DNA of 15,972 nt from Gammaproteobacteria bacterium (lineage in GTDB: Bacteria > Pseudomonadota > Gammaproteobacteria > Comchoanobacterales > Comchoanobacteraceae). The position numbers and the translations under genes were made by a program. The notes beneath the pieces are model-generated. The model was not told the origin of the DNA. It was given only the letters and a program-made list of their open reading frames with translations, and made no database searches. The stretch lies in contig JAURNZ010000033.1 of the NCBI GenBank assembly GCA_030829925.1, positions 1 through 15,972 on the forward strand, read 5' to 3'. Of the stretch, positions 13,830-15,972 are shown piece after piece (position 1 is the first letter of the stretch; the number at the start of each line of letters is the position of its first letter).

Positions 13830-15605
13830 ATGGAAAATCTTTTTAATGAAAAGCAGTCAATGTTTTCTATCAGTCAATCCTTGCAAGATGAATCAATAAA
13901 AATAGGTTTAACAAAAGCACAAATTAATATTTTAAATTATGGTCATCATACGTTAGATGCAATCAAAAAATTGATGTCGGAATCAAATCTGACTTTAGCA
14001 GAAGCTTATGATCAATTTAAATGTTTAAACTATATTCAAGTTGAGGGCATAACTAATTTAGGCTTATCACGAAATGAAGTTGAAAATAAACATTTTAACG
14101 AGATATCTTCGAAAGCAATTGAAACATCAATGAAACGTGGTTTGTCAAAAGATGAGGCGCTAAGCTTATTTATGATTCCAGTTGTACAAGTACATGAAAA
14201 GTTAAATGATTATTTAGATCAAACAAAGATTGAATTGGGTGCTTTATCGACTTTCACTGAAATTAGAATTATTGTATACAATGGTCAAGGGTATGGCAAT
14301 CAACGTGCTGCATTGATATTGATGGGTCAATTAAGGTCTTTCGGATTTAATGGTTTATTTGATGTTTGGTGTGAGGATAAAGAAAGCACTCACTTAATGC
14401 TTGATACAGCATATCGTTACAATGATGAAAAACTAGTTGCCAAAAGAATGCTTCAAATGTTACCTAACCTAAAGTCTATACAAGATGATTTATATGAAGA
14501 TAATGTATATGGACAAATGCGTTTGTCATCGCTGCCTCATGATTTTAAAACCAATAAAAATTTTCAGTTATCTCTTAAACCTTTAGATTTATGTATCTCT
14601 GGTGCTGAAGATGGTAATGGTTATTTACATATTAAGCAAAAAAAAGCAAATTTATTTAATGTGAAAATATATATTTCACTACAGCCAACCAATTGGACAG
14701 CCGGTGGCGGTAATTCATTCATTGTTGATAATTTTGAAGTAGTTATGCCACTCATTGATCAAGAAACATCAAGATTATCTTGTTCTATAGCCTTTAATTT
14801 TTCAGTAGATGATCTGAATGAAAAAGAATTAAAAATATTTAAATGTTTAGAAAATCCAAATAACCATAGTCAACTGGTATATGGTATTTATGATCGACAG
14901 GGGGCGTTATCGCCTCAAATACAATTTCAAAGAATTATAAATGCACATTTAGTACTTGCAGAAAAAACAAATAAAACAAGTATTTTATTGGTGCCTCAAA
15001 AAAAGCTTTATACAATGCTTGAGCGTTTTGATACTGACGAGGTATTAGTGCTAGATGTTGATGAAATAAAGCAAGATTCATTAGACATCAATGAGCACAA
15101 AAAAATTATTATTTTAAAAACTGATAGTTTATCTGTTCATTATTTTGATTATCTTATGGGTGAGGGCACGACATTACCAGCAATTATAGAAGGGTGTAAT
15201 TCAGTCGAATTTTGTGAGTCTCATGGGATCCCATTTTTACATGGTGGTAGTTTACATGATCCAATACATCCATATAACTTCGCAGATGATGGCTATGAAA
15301 TAAGAGGTAGTCATCTCTTTTTATTTTCTCAGGTTAAAGAATATGTGAAATATCACGACGTGCAGGCACTTCATTTAACGGCCAATCGATGTTTGGAGCA
15401 AGGTGATGAAGGATGTGAACCAGCAATGGTTGCATATATGCTAGAGTCTTTAGAGCCTAGCTCAAAAGTCAAAAATTATCATGAAGCCAGACATGTGAAA
15501 TATATGAAAAGACCTGACGCAGTAGAGGGCGCACTTGTTGCAGCTGGCATAGATTTTAAACAAGGACATGACCAGACTTTTACGGATGCACCAAAACTAA
15601 AGTAA
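13830..15605 (+). CDS. Uncharacterised 591-residue protein: N-terminal helical repeats plus a possible GT-B-like body
   Basis: I cannot name a family with certainty. No signal peptide or membrane helix is seen. Residues about 25-125 carry a degenerate repeat: GLTKAQI (26-32), LTLAEAYDQF (54-63) with YIQVEGI (68-74), GLSRNEV (78-84), and GLSKDEALSLF (104-114) with VVQVHE (118-123). From memory this resembles short repeats of some Legionellales secreted proteins. The body (142-545) opens like a Rossmann unit: strand EIRIIVYNG, a glycine turn GQGYGNQ, then helix RAALILMGQL. Later come a strand (426-430) and EGCNSVEFCESHGIPFLHGG (454-473), reminiscent of the donor-side loop of GT-B glycosyltransferases. 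This is a fold guess only. Upstream lies AT-rich DNA with a possible TATAAA (13805-13810) and no Shine-Dalgarno; Met11 is another start. The next gene follows after 74 bases. Confidence 0.82.
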   Translation: MENLFNEKQSMFSISQSLQDESIKIGLTKAQINILNYGHHTLDAIKKLMSESNLTLAEAYDQFKCLNYIQVEGITNLGLSRNEVENKHFNEISSKAIETSMKRGLSKDEALSLFMIPVVQVHEKLNDYLDQTKIELGALSTFTEIRIIVYNGQGYGNQRAALILMGQLRSFGFNGLFDVWCEDKESTHLMLDTAYRYNDEKLVAKRMLQMLPNLKSIQDDLYEDNVYGQMRLSSLPHDFKTNKNFQLSLKPLDLCISGAEDGNGYLHIKQKKANLFNVKIYISLQPTNWTAGGGNSFIVDNFEVVMPLIDQETSRLSCSIAFNFSVDDLNEKELKIFKCLENPNNHSQLVYGIYDRQGALSPQIQFQRIINAHLVLAEKTNKTSILLVPQKKLYTMLERFDTDEVLVLDVDEIKQDSLDINEHKKIIILKTDSLSVHYFDYLMGEGTTLPAIIEGCNSVEFCESHGIPFLHGGSLHDPIHPYNFADDGYEIRGSHLFLFSQVKEYVKYHDVQALHLTANRCLEQGDEGCEPAMVAYMLESLEPSSKVKNYHEARHVKYMKRPDAVEGALVAAGIDFKQGHDQTFTDAPKLK

Positions 15606-15679
15606 AAAATCTTGTTAGATTTATTATAAATTGGTAAGCTCTTGTTGAAATAAAACTTATTTTAAAAGAGGTGTCACAT

Positions 15680-15972
15680 ATGAATCATGGTGAAATAAAT
15701 AAAGATGTAATCATACACGCCATAGAACAAAATCTAAATCAGAAGTTGCAATATTTGCCATCAAGTATCCATAATATGTTCGTAGACAACATTGAACAAA
15801 CAAAAGTTGTTGATTCTGGAATGCCAACAGATACTTTTAATACAGCCTATGGTGGTATTGTGACCCAAAAAGTGGCTAAGGATGTGATGCAATATTATCT
15901 ACAAAGAAAACTACCCATGGCTTGGTGGATTGGGCCATCTTCAGAAAAGAACAAAGATTTAGAAAAAAATAT
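15680..15972 (+). CDS. Probable GNAT-family acetyltransferase, N-terminal part (3' end outside window)
   Basis: The frame opens at ATG 15680 behind a good Shine-Dalgarno (AGAGGTG, 15667-15673) and runs to the window end, giving 97 residues without a stop. The tract FNTAYGG (53-59), then a helix ending YYLQRKLPMAWWIGPSS (72-88) and the start of a DL-type helix, resembles the N-terminal lobe of a GNAT subgroup that has a WW-x-GP block before its acetyl-CoA domain. The acetyl-CoA motif itself lies beyond the window, so the call is provisional and the substrate unknown. It may be transcribed with the 591-residue gene upstream. Confidence 0.7.
   Translation, partial: MNHGEINKDVIIHAIEQNLNQKLQYLPSSIHNMFVDNIEQTKVVDSGMPTDTFNTAYGGIVTQKVAKDVMQYYLQRKLPMAWWIGPSSEKNKDLEKN

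Noticed and set aside
15607..15622. AAATCT-TGTT-AGATTT hairpin after the 591-residue gene
   Set aside because: Only one G-C pair in the stem and no T tract after it (ATTATAAA), so it is not a convincing terminator.

Overview
The window is AT-rich bacterial chromosome, densely coded on both strands, with no insertion sequence, CRISPR array or rRNA visible. The gene families point to a gammaproteobacterium: System I cytochrome c maturation (ccmF, ccmG), the yibN-grxC-secB cluster typical of that class, and MsbA/LpxK for lipid A. The AT bias, several diverged core enzymes and two large unrecognised proteins (one with disordered flanks, one with a short N-terminal repeat) suggest a host-associated lineage, perhaps Legionellales-like. 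That placement is inference; no marker gene fixes the family.

Layout. (1) 1-2061, plus strand: the 3' end of ccmF, then ccmG, then a 2-oxoglutarate/Fe(II) oxygenase of the isopenicillin N synthase type, all overlapping as one operon. (2) 2068-3354, minus strand: isovaleryl-CoA dehydrogenase followed by tRNA-Leu(CAA). A hairpin lying in the oxygenase stop region probably ends the tRNA transcript. (3) 3420-7104, plus strand: a complete AapJQMP-type amino-acid ABC transporter, divergent from the dehydrogenase. (4) 7106-9870, minus strand: rmuC followed by a 546-residue protein of unknown function whose 3' end lies one base from the transporter's 3' end. (5) 9922-13785, plus strand: yibN-like rhodanese, grxC, secB, msbA and lpxK, nearly all overlapping, with tRNA-Ser(GCU) two bases after lpxK. 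A perfect TATAAT lies just before yibN and another just before the tRNA. (6) 13830-15972, plus strand: a 591-residue unrecognised protein with N-terminal helical repeats and a possible GT-B-like body, then the start of a GNAT-like acetyltransferase cut by the window end.

How the genes work together: region 1 belongs to periplasmic haem attachment; regions 2 and 3 could join amino-acid uptake to leucine breakdown; region 5 couples thiol redox, protein export and lipid A assembly and flipping. The 546- and 591-residue proteins are the most novel items. Neither has a signal peptide or membrane segment, and both would fit secreted effectors, but nothing in the sequence proves secretion.

There is no gene-free stretch over 300 bases; the largest gaps are the 74 bases before the last gene and the 65 bases between the dehydrogenase and transporter starts.
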